Origin: Cryptomeria japonica
Lineage: Eukaryota > Streptophyta > Pinopsida > Cupressales > Cupressaceae
Reading direction: 5' to 3'
Assembly: GCF_030272615.1 (NCBI RefSeq)
Contig: NC_081410.1
Location: 139,602,849-139,666,848 of the forward strand
DNA: 64,000 nucleotides
Position numbers and translations under genes: made by a program
Notes under the pieces: model-generated
Databases searched by the model: none
What the model saw: the letters and a program-made list of their open reading frames with translations, nothing else
What the model was told of the DNA's origin: nothing
Shown: positions 12,157 to 23,263 of the stretch, piece by piece
Numbering within the stretch: the first letter of the stretch is position 1
How the letters are laid out: every line of letters begins with the position of its first letter

Positions 12157-13428
12157 GTATCAAATTCAATTAAATGTTCACTTAGATAATACAATTACTC
12201 AATACATCTAATATATTTCTTTTTGCTCTAAATAATTAAACTATCCATTAATGTATATTCTTTGAAGTAATTGTGCTAGATATGGCCAATAGATCCATCC
12301 TTGTCACCATTGACTTGAGAAAATGACTTAAAGATAATTTATCTTCTCTTAATAGAATTAATCAATAAGTAAATGAAACAATGTTAAAAAGTGTCTCATC
12401 AAATATTGGCAAGTGGTTAACAAAACATGTAATTTGGATCAAGGTATTTTTCCTTCCCCCTTAACACAACTTTATCACTTCCAGTGCAATAGTTATCAAT
12501 TCCCATTTCAATATAATTGTAGTTAAGGTTCTACATTCATACTCAAAATTTTAATTTCATAATGTATCCCAAAAATATTTATATAAATAAAAATTCATAT
12601 CAGTATTCTACATATTACTTGAATTGATATTAGCAAGAGTTATATTAAAAATGAGACAATTATCACCACATGACCTAATATTTTTTGACATCAACTTGAA
12701 TTGATTAACCCTCAAAACTTTCCTATTAATATCATGAAATTACCACTGACATCAATCAAATGACATAATACAATCTATTAAATAAATGCTATGTCATATT
12801 AAAATTGCATCTATCATAATTTTTTACTACATTAATAACTATTTATCACAAAACAAACTTACTTTATTTACATTGAACAAAGCATAAAACTTGTTGAACA
12901 TAACATTCAAGTCACATTCAAGTCACATTAAAATTTATAATAATAAAACAATCTTTAAAAAAAGTGGGGACTTTTAAAAAAAAATGTAATGATTTAAAAA
13001 ATTGTAATGATTGAACATACTTTATAAAAAGTGGGGACCTATAAAAGAAAATTGTGATCTTTAATGTATATTTCCTCTATAGTGTGTTATATATAGAGAG
13101 AGAGATGAATTAAATAGGGTGTATCATTTTATGATAGGCTCCTCATTAAGGCATAGACCATTAGGTTGACTAAATTGATTGCAAATATATCATATTTAAA
13201 CAATCTTTTTTATTTATTCAATATTATTTTGGGGTTTTTTATTGTAATTATAATAATCTATGTACAATTAAGATTTTATTTTTGAGGTTTCATTTTATGA
13301 AATAATAAAAGTATAAATGGGATTTACAATGTTCTATCGATTTATATATTCATATACACTGATGTAAATTTTGAATCTTATTTGCCAACCTAAATTTATT
13401 GCGTGACTACTAGAACCTAACATGTTAA
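12157..13428. other. AT-rich spacer, no gene seen
   Basis: No coding frame, LTR or RNA gene is visible. The only structure noted is a short direct repeat, AAAAGTGGGGAC, at about 12959-12972 and 13027-13039, and a TATATATAGAGAGAGAG run near 13088-13105. Confidence 0.6.
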
Positions 13429-14760
13429 ATAAACGAAGAGGTCAAAGCCAAACCCACGGCCTGGTTCGTGTGCACTGAAGGAGGCATTGACAAATTCATG
13501 GAGAACATGAAGGGCAATGATGAGAGACTCTCTAAACAATTTGTGTCCTCCTGGGAAGACAGAAGGGTGACTGTGGGGGGAATCTCCTTCGAAATAAACG
13601 AAGAGGTCATTGGCCAGGCTACGGGCCTCTCAATGGAGGGCAGAAAATGGAAAAAACAGAGCCGCATTGCGGACTCTACTAGCCTTAACCAGTTTTTCCA
13701 CCATGGTGAGAACCTTGTCAAGAGGGTCGGAGGCTTTAACAGAGAGGAACTCCCGCACCCTTGGGACGAAGTCTGCTACATAGTGATGAAGTATTTTATG
13801 CTTGAAGGCAGGTATGGCATTTTCTACTACTACCACCTCCCCTTCCTAAACCATTTGAGGAACAAAGACCTCATTTCCATTCTGATCTTTTTATTGCACT
13901 CGATGGATGCTAACATTAAAGATATAGCTGAAGCTAAAAAGAAAGGAAAAGACTTTCCTATCCTGCACCAGGGCCTTATGCTCTACCTTTTCAACTTCCA
14001 CCTCGCCCTCTGCCCGCCCTGTTCCATTTTTGTGCAGAATGTCGGCCCCCCAACCCAACCTCTGGCCATTAATGATTCAAGCCCCCATTGCACAGAACTT
14101 GGCTCCTCCAACAAGAAAAACAAGAATCACTCCTCGGAGGAGGTTAGAACCCCTAAAAAAGTTAAAATCCAAGAAATTGATTCGGACCTGGATATTACCG
14201 AAGATGCCAACACGCCCCGCTGCTCTAGCAGATTGACCTCTAAAACCTCTAATAAATCCCTAAGAGACCCCTCCTCCTCACACGACATGGGAAACTCCAT
14301 TCTGACTGATAAAATCTCCCAGGCCCAGCATAAACATTCCCCCCTTTTTGTGAGCTCAACCCATGTTTCCGAAAGCCCGACTGCCTCTATGAGTCTGGAG
14401 CCAGCCAATTTCCCTTCCCTGATCTTCAAGATTAAGAAAATGATGGTTGTTGAAGAGGCCAGTAGTGTGAAGGAGGAAGATCCTAACTTGGCAGAGCTCG
14501 AGAAAAAGATAGATGCCCTCTCTGACAACCTGCAGGTGATTACTAGCAGACTAGAGGCGATGGAGTCTAAGATGCATGATGTGTCTAAATTCACTCTGAA
14601 TGTCATGAGATGCTTGACTACTACTCTGTGCCTTTTGTAGGATAGCACGGACAAAGGTAAAGGCAAGGAAGATGAGGACTTTAAAGGCTTGTTCAAGTTC
14701 CTCACTAAGGAATGGGCTAAGAAGTTGCTCCCTAAGAAGAGCCGAGGGAAAAAGAATTAA
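13429..14760 (+). CDS. WEDRR-family repeat protein, copy 1 (function unknown)
   Basis: An open stretch begins after a stop at 13426-13428 and runs to one TAG at 14638-14640, then on in the same frame to a TAA at 14758-14760. The TAG falls in CLL-stop-DSTDKGKG, a likely former Gln codon. The first part has WFVCTEGGIDKF and then FVSSWEDRRVTVGGISFEI with NEEVIGQATGLSMEGRKW, a globular region to about residue 180. A Ser/Pro-rich, basic middle follows. The end is a coiled-coil-like heptad stretch, LEKKIDALSDNLQVITSRLE, then SKFTLNVMRCL and LFKFLTKEW. I do not recognise a named family. Two decayed relatives lie at 33.6-34.8 and 35.1-36.7 kb, so this is a repeat-borne gene. An 18-bp direct repeat (13427-13444 and 13592-13609) marks its left edge, suggesting a truncated N-terminus. 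Confidence 0.65.
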
Positions 14761-15234
14761 TTTTTTGCATGTGGAGAAGTTTTTTGTCTATGCGGTGTAG
14801 TAGGCTGGATAGGTCTAGTTTCAGCTTATGTTTATATTTTAATGCTTATAGCCATGCGTGGCACTGAAAGTATACTCTGACTGGTAGTATTTTATTGTTG
14901 ATAAACTCTCGTAAGATGGTTTTTTTTTTTGATAGAGGTAAAAGGCTGCTTCTATGCTGATTGTTTGTGGACAATGGTCCTTCCATTGTTCTCTTAATTG
15001 TACCCATGGGTCAGCCCCCTCATTTTTGGCTGCTTTTATTATCAAAAACATGTTACAACCAATGTCAAATTCATGCTGAAAAATGAGATTGTTATTTTCT
15101 TTCTTAACTTAAAAACTACGTTTTAAACTCTCTCTCCAACAAACATTCTAGAAAGTACAACCAACCACTAATACCATCCTTTAAAATTAATCTATTCTCA
15201 CACACTCATAATATCAATCATCTCCTTAGACTAA
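14761..15234. other. 3' flank of WEDRR copy 1, no gene seen
   Basis: After the coding frame comes a T-rich stretch ending near 15050 with the phrase GGTCAGCCCCCTCATTTTTGG and TTATTATCAAAAACATG, which looks like the 3' untranslated end of a repeat. From 15060 on only AT-rich sequence is seen. Confidence 0.45.
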
Positions 15235-15400
15235 ATTAATAGAGAGGATGGAACAGTTGAAATCTTATTGTTTCTTTAATTTATATATTTATTATTTTCA
15301 AATTTAATTTATAAGTAATTTATGAGCATTCAACTTTTTATAATCATATTATCTAAAAAATTAGACCTCAATAAAATAAAAATTGTTTTAAATTAAAAAT
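15235..15400. repeat. Dispersed repeat, copy a
   Basis: The stretch AGAGAGGATGGAACAG.. through TTATAATCATATTATCTAAA and TTAGACCTCAATAAAAT matches 27112-27290 closely. The other copy forms the end of a tandem array. No coding capacity or terminal repeat is visible. Confidence 0.7.
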
Positions 15401-16051
15401 AAAACAAAATAAATAAATTCTATTGATATCATTAAAAATAATTAAATACTAAATTTTTTAAAATAACTTAAATGACATTGCCTCTCAAATGTATCCAAAT
15501 TAAAAATTAGTTTAAGTACTATTACGATCACTTGTAATTAAAGACAACTAAGAATGAATACAAATTCTAAATTAGATTTCTTAAAATATAATTAAAAAAC
15601 AATCAAAATAATGAATAAATGTTAATCATTATAATATAATTAATTATAAATTAAAGATTTAAAAATCTCAAATAATATTAATCTAAATTAAAATGTAATT
15701 AAATGAAATTGAAAAAAAACTAATTTTAATTTTTACGCCGAGAGGCGTCCTATACAATGTTAGCACATCCGTGAAACAAAAAAGAAAGGACAGATACAGT
15801 TGCAGCATATGGAATTCCAAGAGTCTTGCCATATTGTCTCCATTAATTGGAATGGTAGTGAAAGGCCAGATTCGTAACTACAGCAAAGTCATGGCACCGA
15901 AAGACGAGTTGTTTTAGCTTTCATAGTTGTAGCAACAATGGAAGACCAGTTGTTTCATTCATAACTGTAGGGGCCATGGAAGACTAACTATTTCATCTTC
16001 ACTATTGGTCTTTTAAAATGAAATTGCATTCTCTTTGCCAGTCATTGGATT
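15401..16051. other. AT-rich spacer, no gene seen
   Basis: A/T runs dominate to about 15730; a less AT-rich stretch follows with no coding frame. The last five bases, GGATT (16047-16051), are the target duplication of RE4. Confidence 0.6.
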
Positions 16052-16502
16052 TGTTGGTGTAAATAAATATTCATTTTGGATATTATTACACTTTACTTAA
16101 GTTAACTTAGGATAATGCATCTCTTTGTAGTTTGGATTTGAGACACTTAGGGAAGTGTGCACATAGGGATAGAGCTTGTAGGAGAAATTCCACCTTTTGT
16201 GGTCTTATTTTGCTGTTACACTCCACATTTGGTGGGTCATCCACCTCTTGTGGAATATTATATTATTTCTCCTACCTACCCCTAGTATTTCTTACCTACC
16301 CTTGTTTCTCATTGAGCCACATGTCATATTTGTGTGCTCGTACATCCATATGGCCTGGCCTATATAAGCAGGCCTATATTCATTGTATTGGTGAATCCAG
16401 TTGATCATTATCATATTGATGAGAATATAGTTTGTTCTTGTCATTCTTTTGTCTCTATTTTAATACTTTTCATTGTGCCCTTGATCTTGGCAAAATCTCA
16501 TA
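16052..16502 (+). repeat. RE4 5' LTR
   Basis: Starts TGTTGGTG and ends ..AAAATCTCATA. A TATA box (TATATAA) is at 16371-16377, about 40 bp before the likely transcript start region, leaving a short R-U5. It differs from the 3' copy by scattered substitutions; the terminal CA has become TA. Confidence 0.9.
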
Positions 16503-16963
16503 GTTTTGATGTTTTGATTCTAAACCTTTTAGAATCTTCTATGTAAAGGGTTTCAAGGCCCCTTTAAAACCTATTTTTTCCTTAATCCAAAAACATTCAA
16601 GTTCCCATTATGTTTCTCCTCACTCTGTGCCATTGTTAGCCTACCTATTGGGGGCTCATTGTCAATCATGGTGGTATAATTTCAGGTGAAATCATACTTA
16701 GTGAGAAACATAATAGCCTATTTATATGCTTGGGGGGGAAAAATATTATCTTTCCTCTTTCTAATATTTCACTATTTCTTTTATGGATTGCGTTCTTCAT
16801 AATTTGATGTCCTTTCTTGCATGGAATTATCCTTCATGTTGTTACATTTGTGTTCCTTGGTTATAGCCTATTCCTTGTTTAAAATGGTGATCCTTAGGCA
16901 ATGTGTGATCCTTCATCATAATTTTTCCTTGTCCTCTTGCTTGGGGAGTAAGGATGACATTTT

Positions 16964-16965
<2 letters not shown>

Positions 16966-17050
<85 letters not shown>

Positions 17051-17073
17051 TTCTCTCTCTCTCTCTCTCTCTC
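16966..17073 (+). repeat. (CT)n microsatellite inside RE4
   Basis: About 80 bp of uninterrupted CT, then CCTTT, then a second CT run. Serine-leucine or arginine-glutamate frames over it are translations of the repeat, not genes. Confidence 0.97.
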
Positions 17074-17711
17074 CTTTTTAAAGATTGCCTCTTCTTTTGT
17101 GATACTTTTTTTCATAACGTGATGTCCTTTCTTGCATAGAATTATCATTCATGTGAGTACATATGTGTTCCTTGCTTATAACCTATTCTTTGTTTGAGAA
17201 GGCACGTCTCTTATAACTAATCTCTTTGGAAGTTGTGTAATCCTTCTCTTTTTCCCTATGCTTGGGGGGCATTGATCTCTCTCCTATCCTCTATAAGGAT
17301 CCACTTTTCCTCTATTGAGTAGTGTTTTCTTATGATTTGATTTAATTCCTTGTGTAAAGTTATTGTTTTCTCAAGGATTCTCTCTTATGCAAGAGGTGTA
17401 TGTCCTTGGCTACAACCTTTTTTACTTGGTAATGTATATCTATTATAATATTACCCCTCACATTGGGTCAAAAGTGTGTCATCCTTCATCAAGAATCCCT
17501 TTCACCTAGCAATAGGGGGAAGGTATTCATTCTTGTTCTCCTTCCCTTCCTTTGGTAGAAGATATTCTGTTTGTCCAAGAACTCCTCTTGGAGGTAGATG
17601 TCTTTTGAACAAAGATCTCTTCTCCTCCAAGGATCCTCTTTGCACTTGTTTCAAGATATCTCTTTTTCAACTATCTTATCCTTTCTTGTAAGAGTAGTAC
17701 TCAGTGCTAAC

Positions 17712-18160
17712 TGTTGGTGTAAATAAATATTCATTTTGGATATTATTACACTTTACTTAAGTTAACTTAGGATAATGCATCTCTTCATAGTTTGGATTTG
17801 AGACACTTAGGGAAGTGTATGCATAGGGATAGAGCTTGTAGGAGAAATTCCACCTTTTGTGGTTTTATTTTGCTATTACACTCCACATTCGGTGGGTTAT
17901 CCACCTCTTGTGGAATATTATATTATTTCTCCTACCTACCCCTAGTATTTCTTACCTACCCTTGTTTCTCATTCAGCCACATGTCATAATTGTGTGCTCG
18001 TACATCCATATGGCCTTGCCTATATAAGCAGGCCTATATTCATTGTATTGGTTAATCCAGTTGATCATTTGCATATTGATGAGAATATAGTTTGTTCTTG
18101 TCATTCTATTGTCTCTTTTTATGTTTTCCATTGTGCCCTTGATCTTGGCAAAATCCTACA
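17712..18160 (+). repeat. RE4 3' LTR
   Basis: Starts TGTTGGTG at 17712 and ends ..AAAATCCTACA at 18160, immediately followed by the GGATT target duplication. The TATA box is at 18021-18027. Confidence 0.92.
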
Positions 18161-20106
18161 GGATTCGAAGATATTTGGCATTCTTTTACTGGTGATTTGT
18201 TTTCAAAGTATTTTTTTGCAAAGATTGAAATATAGGTTATAGTCCATAAGCTCGGCATCTTGCTTAAGAAGACTACATTATTGGTTTTGGGTTTCTACTC
18301 TATCCTCTACATTTTTTGTTCAAAATATTTGTTGTGTGTCTACTATACACCTTGGAGTTTAGCCAAAATTAGGTATGCGTGTCTACTATATCTCCAGCAA
18401 GATCTTCCCTTTTTTTATTCTTATCATAGGCTATAAATCTCCCTGAACCAGCAGATTCCTTCATTTTGTAAATCATTTACTTCTTTGATTGTTTCAAGAT
18501 TTGCATGCAGATTCAAACATAGGTAACAGATCTCTCTCTGATATTTGATATTTGACTGCAATTACAAGAACTGGTAAGCAATCCACCCTACTCCTCTGAA
18601 GGTTGTTGATTTGCATTTCCCTATAATTTGTGAAGAATTTATATGGAATTTGAATGAACTTGAACAAGATGATGAAAAAAATTGATGAAATGTAGAGCTG
18701 TGAGAAACAAATGAATGGGAAAAGAAAGAATGGAACCGGTATGCCAATGGAGTCTCCCAATGGTCTCCTTCTACTATCGAAGAAGATGGGACTCCAGTGA
18801 TGAATGCTAATGTAGCTCTCATAGACACAATTATTTTACTTTTCATCTATTTTAATCAAATAATTTTTTGTAGATTTTTATTTAATAAAACAAATTAATA
18901 TTAATAAATTTAGATAAATAAATGTTTATTATTTAGATTTTAATAACAAATTAGAGCATGTGGTCTGTAGAAAGTTTATAATACAGTCAAAAGATATTTT
19001 ATTAAGTATTTTGAATTTTGGGACTGTTAAATTAGCCCATCAATCTATCAATATTATGATAAAATACATTTGCACACTTTTACTTAAAATATTAATTTAT
19101 CATTATTAGACTGCATAAATAATTGTTTATATTATTTACTTCTTAATGTTGAATTATTAAATTTTATTTTGTTAACATCTCTTATGACGTTTGTTACATA
19201 GAATCATTATCTCTTATATTTTGACCAGTGGTAAGAATCCAGTCTTATAATTTTACTATAGAGATATTTCATGTCTTAGCCATGTACCATTGAAATAACT
19301 AATAATAATATAATATCATTTGACCAATATAATATAATAATATTATATTAATTTAATAATATATATTCTTTGAATATAAATATTATATAATTAGTAATAT
19401 ATTTTGATAAAAATAAAAAATATATAAATATCAATATAACGATATTAATATTATATAATATGTTATAATATATTATATTTGAATGTTGCTATTATTAATT
19501 TGTTAAGATATTGATGTCTACATGGAATGTTGCTATAAAAATATTACAAAGGAAGGAAATAATCTAATTTTCAATTTAGAAAGATTAAAAAGGAAGGAAA
19601 GAATCTAATTGTCAATTTAGAAAGATTAAAAAGGATTGGAATACTGAAAATAAAAGCAATAACTTTACCAAAAAAAAAGGAATGAAAGAATCTTAATTTT
19701 CAATTTAAAAAGATAAAAAAAAAATCTATTTTTCTAAATTCCAATCATAAAAATATAATGTTTCTAAATTCAAAAAAACAAAGTTTCTAAATTAAAAGTT
19801 TCTAATTTATCATTTAGATGTGATTTTTCTATTTTAGTTGAGTTATAAAAATATTTGAAAAATAACATACGATTATTAATTTAGAAAGGTCAAAAATAAT
19901 TTTTATGTTAATTATAAAAAATTTAAAAGGTTAAAGCAAATAATTTTAATTTAAAAAAACTTTAAGCTATTTTAAAATGTCTTAGTTTTATTAGAACAAT
20001 TTCTAAAGGTATTTATTTTATAGAAGTATTGAAAAAATGTACATAGAAGATTTTTATTAATATTTCATAAGAAATAGATAATATGTTTTATGAATGCATA
20101 ATAGTA
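18161..20106. other. AT-rich spacer with a 41-bp tandem duplication
   Basis: No gene is visible. From 18161 to about 18800 the base mix is more even, with the phrase TGTGTCTACTATA repeated (about 18334 and 18378), so this may be the remnant of another repeat. At 19551-19636 a unit containing GGAAGGAAAGAATCTAATT is repeated with a 41-bp period. A weaker third copy lies near 19679. Confidence 0.55.
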
Positions 20107-22204
20107 CAATATTAGCCCTAATTGTAGCATAATATTAACCCTAAAATTAATCTTACCATAATTGAAACCTAAACCTTAGAAACTTAACTCTAACCTTATA
20201 ATTAAACACTACCTAAAACTTGAACCCTAATTAAACCCTAAACTTTACTTGAACACTAGAATTAAAAGTGACCCAAACCCTTATCCTATTTTAACCCTAA
20301 GCCTAAAGTAATTGAATCATAATCACAATTCTAACCCCAATTGAAATCTAATACTAATCATAACTATGATCAACCACTTATCATAATTAAACCTTAACCT
20401 TGACAATATCCCTAATCTAGACCCAATTGCACCCTAACCCTAACCTAACCCTAAACTTAGCTACAACCCTAGAATTAAACCCCAATTACAAGTTAAACTA
20501 TAATCTAACAATAATTGAAGCATAGCCCTAGATTTAAACTTAACACTAATTGAACTCTAGCCCTAAACTTAACCCTAACTGAACTTTAATCATAATTGGA
20601 CATTAATCCATATTAAATCCTAACCCTAATCTACCTCATACCTTGATCCTAATTAAGCCCTTACCATATTCAAATAGTAAGAATAATTCAACCCTAACTC
20701 TTACTTAACCAAAACCCTAACCCTAATAATAATCCATAGTCTTATCCCTAATACCTAGCCCTAACCATAACTCAAAATGTATCTCTAACCCTAACCCTAT
20801 TCCTAACCTTAACCATGATTTTGAACGTATCCCTAACTATAATCCTAATACTAACCCTACACCCTAACGCTAACCCTAGCCTAACCTAAACATAACCATT
20901 ATTTAAACCCTAACCCTAACTATTATTTAAGCCCATATGTTGATCCTAATTAAGCCCTTACCATAATAAAACACTAAGCATAATTGAACCCTTACTCTTA
21001 CTTAACCATAACCCAAAACCCTAACCCTAATAATAATCCTTAGTCCTAACCCCAATACCTATCCCTAACCAGAACTCAAAATGTATCTCTAACCCTAACC
21101 CTATTCCTAACCTTAACCATGATGTTGACTGTATCCCTAACTATAATCCTAACACTAACCCTACACCCTAACACTAACCCTAGCCTAACTTAAACATAAC
21201 CATTATTTAAACCCTAACCCTAAACCTAAACCTAACCATTATTTAAACCCTAACCCAGACCCTAAACCTAACCCTAACCATTATTTAAACCCTTGTCATA
21301 AAACTAAACTCTAACCCTAACCTAACCATAATTCTAACCCTAAACATGGCGTAAACCAAAAACATAATCCTAATCCTAACTCTAACCCCTAACCCAAACC
21401 CTAAACATGATGTAAACCCAAACAATAGTCCTAATCCTAACACTAACCCCTAACCCAAACCATTACCTAACACTAAACTTAAATATAACCCTAATTGAAT
21501 TCCAACTATTACCTAACCCTAAGTATAACTCTAACTCTAGAATGAAACCCTACCTACAACTTCAACCTTGATCTAACCCTAATTAAACCCTAACAATTAT
21601 TGAACCCTAGTCCAAATTGAATTCTATCCCAAACCCTAATCCTAATTAAACTTTAATCCTAATTTAACTGTAACCCTAATGCAATTGAATCATAAAGCTA
21701 ATTCAAACCCTAACCTTGACAATATCCCTAATCTAGACCTAATTGAACCCTAAACCATAACTTAATCCTAAACTTCAGGCTTCATTTAACCATAACCTAA
21801 CCCTAAATTTAAATATAACCCTACAATTATGCCCTAACTATAACTTGAACCCTAACCTAACCATAACTAAATCCTAGCCTAAACTTGATCCTAACCCTAA
21901 TTAAACTCTAATCGTAATTGAATTCTTATCTTAATCTAACCCTTACCATAATCAAACCCTACTCATATTTGAACCCTAACTCTAATTAACTATAACCTCA
22001 ACCCTTAACTCTAATCTCTCTAATTAAATGCTAACCCTAACCTAACCCTAAAGTTAACTCTAACCATAGAAATAGACCTTACCTACAACCTCGGCCTTAA
22101 TCTAACCCTAATATGAACCCTAACCCTTATTGAATTATTATCCTAATTTAATACTACCCCTCACAATCACCATGCATTATCCTAACCATAACCCTAATTA
22201 AACC
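20107..22204 (+). repeat. Degenerate interstitial telomere-like array, block 1
   Basis: About 2.1 kb are built from decayed CCCTAA-type hexamers and heptamers (CCCTAACCCTAA, AACCCTAATT, TAAACCCTAA), always with the C-rich strand on plus. Longer repeats are laid over the short period. One unit of about 297-304 bp is duplicated in tandem (20643-20939 and 20940-21240). A 60-bp unit with AAACATGATGTAAACC starts at 21343 and 21403. Interstitial telomere-like DNA is known from plant, including conifer, chromosomes. Position and decay argue against a chromosome end. Confidence 0.9.
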
Positions 22205-22237
22205 TTAACTTTGACCTTAAAATCAAGCTTTCCTATA

Positions 22238-22304
22238 TAATGATGTAATAATATTATAATATAATTTATTTTAATAAAAAGATACTATATAATATTATAA
22301 TAAT
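22238..22304. repeat. AT-rich flank repeat, copy a
   Basis: The segment ATAATATTATAATATAATTT followed by ATTTTAATAAAAAGATACTA separates the two telomere-like blocks. A near-identical copy follows block 2 at 22987-23058, so block 2 is bracketed by a direct repeat of about 65 bp. Confidence 0.8.
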
Positions 22305-22880
22305 TCTAACCCTAACTTATGTTAACCCTAAGCATAATTGTATACCTAACAATAAAGTCAACCTTAACATTGGACCCTAACCCTAATCATAATCCTAACC
22401 ATAATCCTAAACCAAAACCAAACCCTAACCTTGATCCTAACCCTAACCATTATCATAACCCTAACCCTAATCATAACCCTAACCCTAATCATAACCCTAA
22501 CCATGATGTAAACCTTAACCTTCACCATAATACTAACCTTAACTCTGATCCAAAACATAACCATAAATCAAATCCTAATCCTAACCATACCCCCAATTAT
22601 AATTCTAACACTAACCCTAACTGTAATTATGCTTACCCTAACCCTACCTTTGATGTAAACCCTATACATAATTGTAACCCTAACACTAAACCCTAACCCT
22701 TACCATAATCCTAAACCAAAACCAAACGTTAACATTGATGCTAACCCTAACCCTAACCATTGTCATAACCCTAACCCAAACCATTGTCATAACCCTAACC
22801 CAAACCATGATGTAAACCTTATCGTCTACCATAACACTAACCTTAACACTAACATTAACCATGACCATAATACTTGCCAT
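22305..22880 (+). repeat. Degenerate interstitial telomere-like array, block 2
   Basis: The hexameric character is the same as in block 1, with the 18-bp phrase CCCTAACCCTAATCATAA repeated near 22455-22500. A unit starting ACCAAAACCAAA at 22411 recurs at 22714, a spacing of 303 bp. That is the period also seen in block 1. The frame with Pro-Asn-His repeats over this stretch is only a translation of the array. Confidence 0.88.
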
Positions 22881-22986
22881 TAAATAAAGTTTAATATATC
22901 TTAGAGTTTAGTATTCTCTTTGATCTTGCAACAAATATATATTATTAAAAATAGTCTAAATAGATATATAAAATTTCATAGATCTC

Positions 22987-23058
22987 CACATAATAATATT
23001 ATAATATGATTTATTTTAATAAAAAGATACTATATAATAATATAATGATTTATTTTAT
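22987..23058. repeat. AT-rich flank repeat, copy b
   Basis: Second copy of the 22238-22304 segment (ATAATATTATAATATGATTT, then ATTTTAATAAAAAGATACTA). It lies 749 bp downstream and closes block 2 of the telomere-like array. Confidence 0.8.
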
Positions 23059-23088
23059 GTTTTTCATGTTGTGCCGCACGACTGCCAC

Positions 23089-23263
23089 TAGCATATATAC
23101 CTTAAATTTCAATTTAATCTATATATAGTACATCGAGAGATATCCTTCTCGAGGCATCTATTTTTAATCAATTTTACATCCTAAAATCAAATAGGCACCT
23201 CGAGAAGGATATCTCTCAGCGTACTTTATATATATTAAATTAAAATTTAGGATATATATGCTA
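23089..23263. repeat. 175-bp foldback (long hairpin)
   Basis: Two arms of about 73 bp (23089-23161 and 23191-23263) are inverted copies with close to 90% pairing by eye, separated by a loop of about 29 bp. The best-paired core is GAGAGATATCCTTCTCGAGG against its complement. Size and form fit a miniature inverted-repeat element or a hairpin small-RNA precursor. No clear target duplication was found (flanks TGCCAC and ATTGAT). Confidence 0.88.

Larger units (their letters stand above)
16052..18160 (+). mobile_element. RE4: complete non-coding LTR retrotransposon
   Basis: Two near-identical direct repeats (16052-16502 and 17712-18160), each starting TGTTGGTGTAAATAAA, bound a 1.2-kb centre. The flanks carry a perfect 5-bp target duplication, GGATT (16047-16051 and 18161-18165), which proves insertion as a unit. 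Orientation follows from the TATA boxes. The centre has no gag or pol; its frames are translations of a CT microsatellite. It does hold about three imperfect copies of a unit that includes ATGTCCTTTCTTGCAT and ATTCTTTGTTT (about 16790, 17115 and 17325). No tRNA-like primer site is evident. It would depend on proteins of another element. Confidence 0.92.

Noticed and set aside
16821-17148. Ser-Leu and Arg-Glu repeat proteins
   Set aside because: They are translations of the CT microsatellite inside RE4.
22319-22880. Pro-Asn-His repeat proteins on both strands
   Set aside because: They are translations of the telomere-like hexamer array; every frame without a chance stop looks like this.
20107-22880. 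A true chromosome end (telomere)
   Set aside because: The repeats are badly decayed and flanked on both sides by ordinary repeat DNA.
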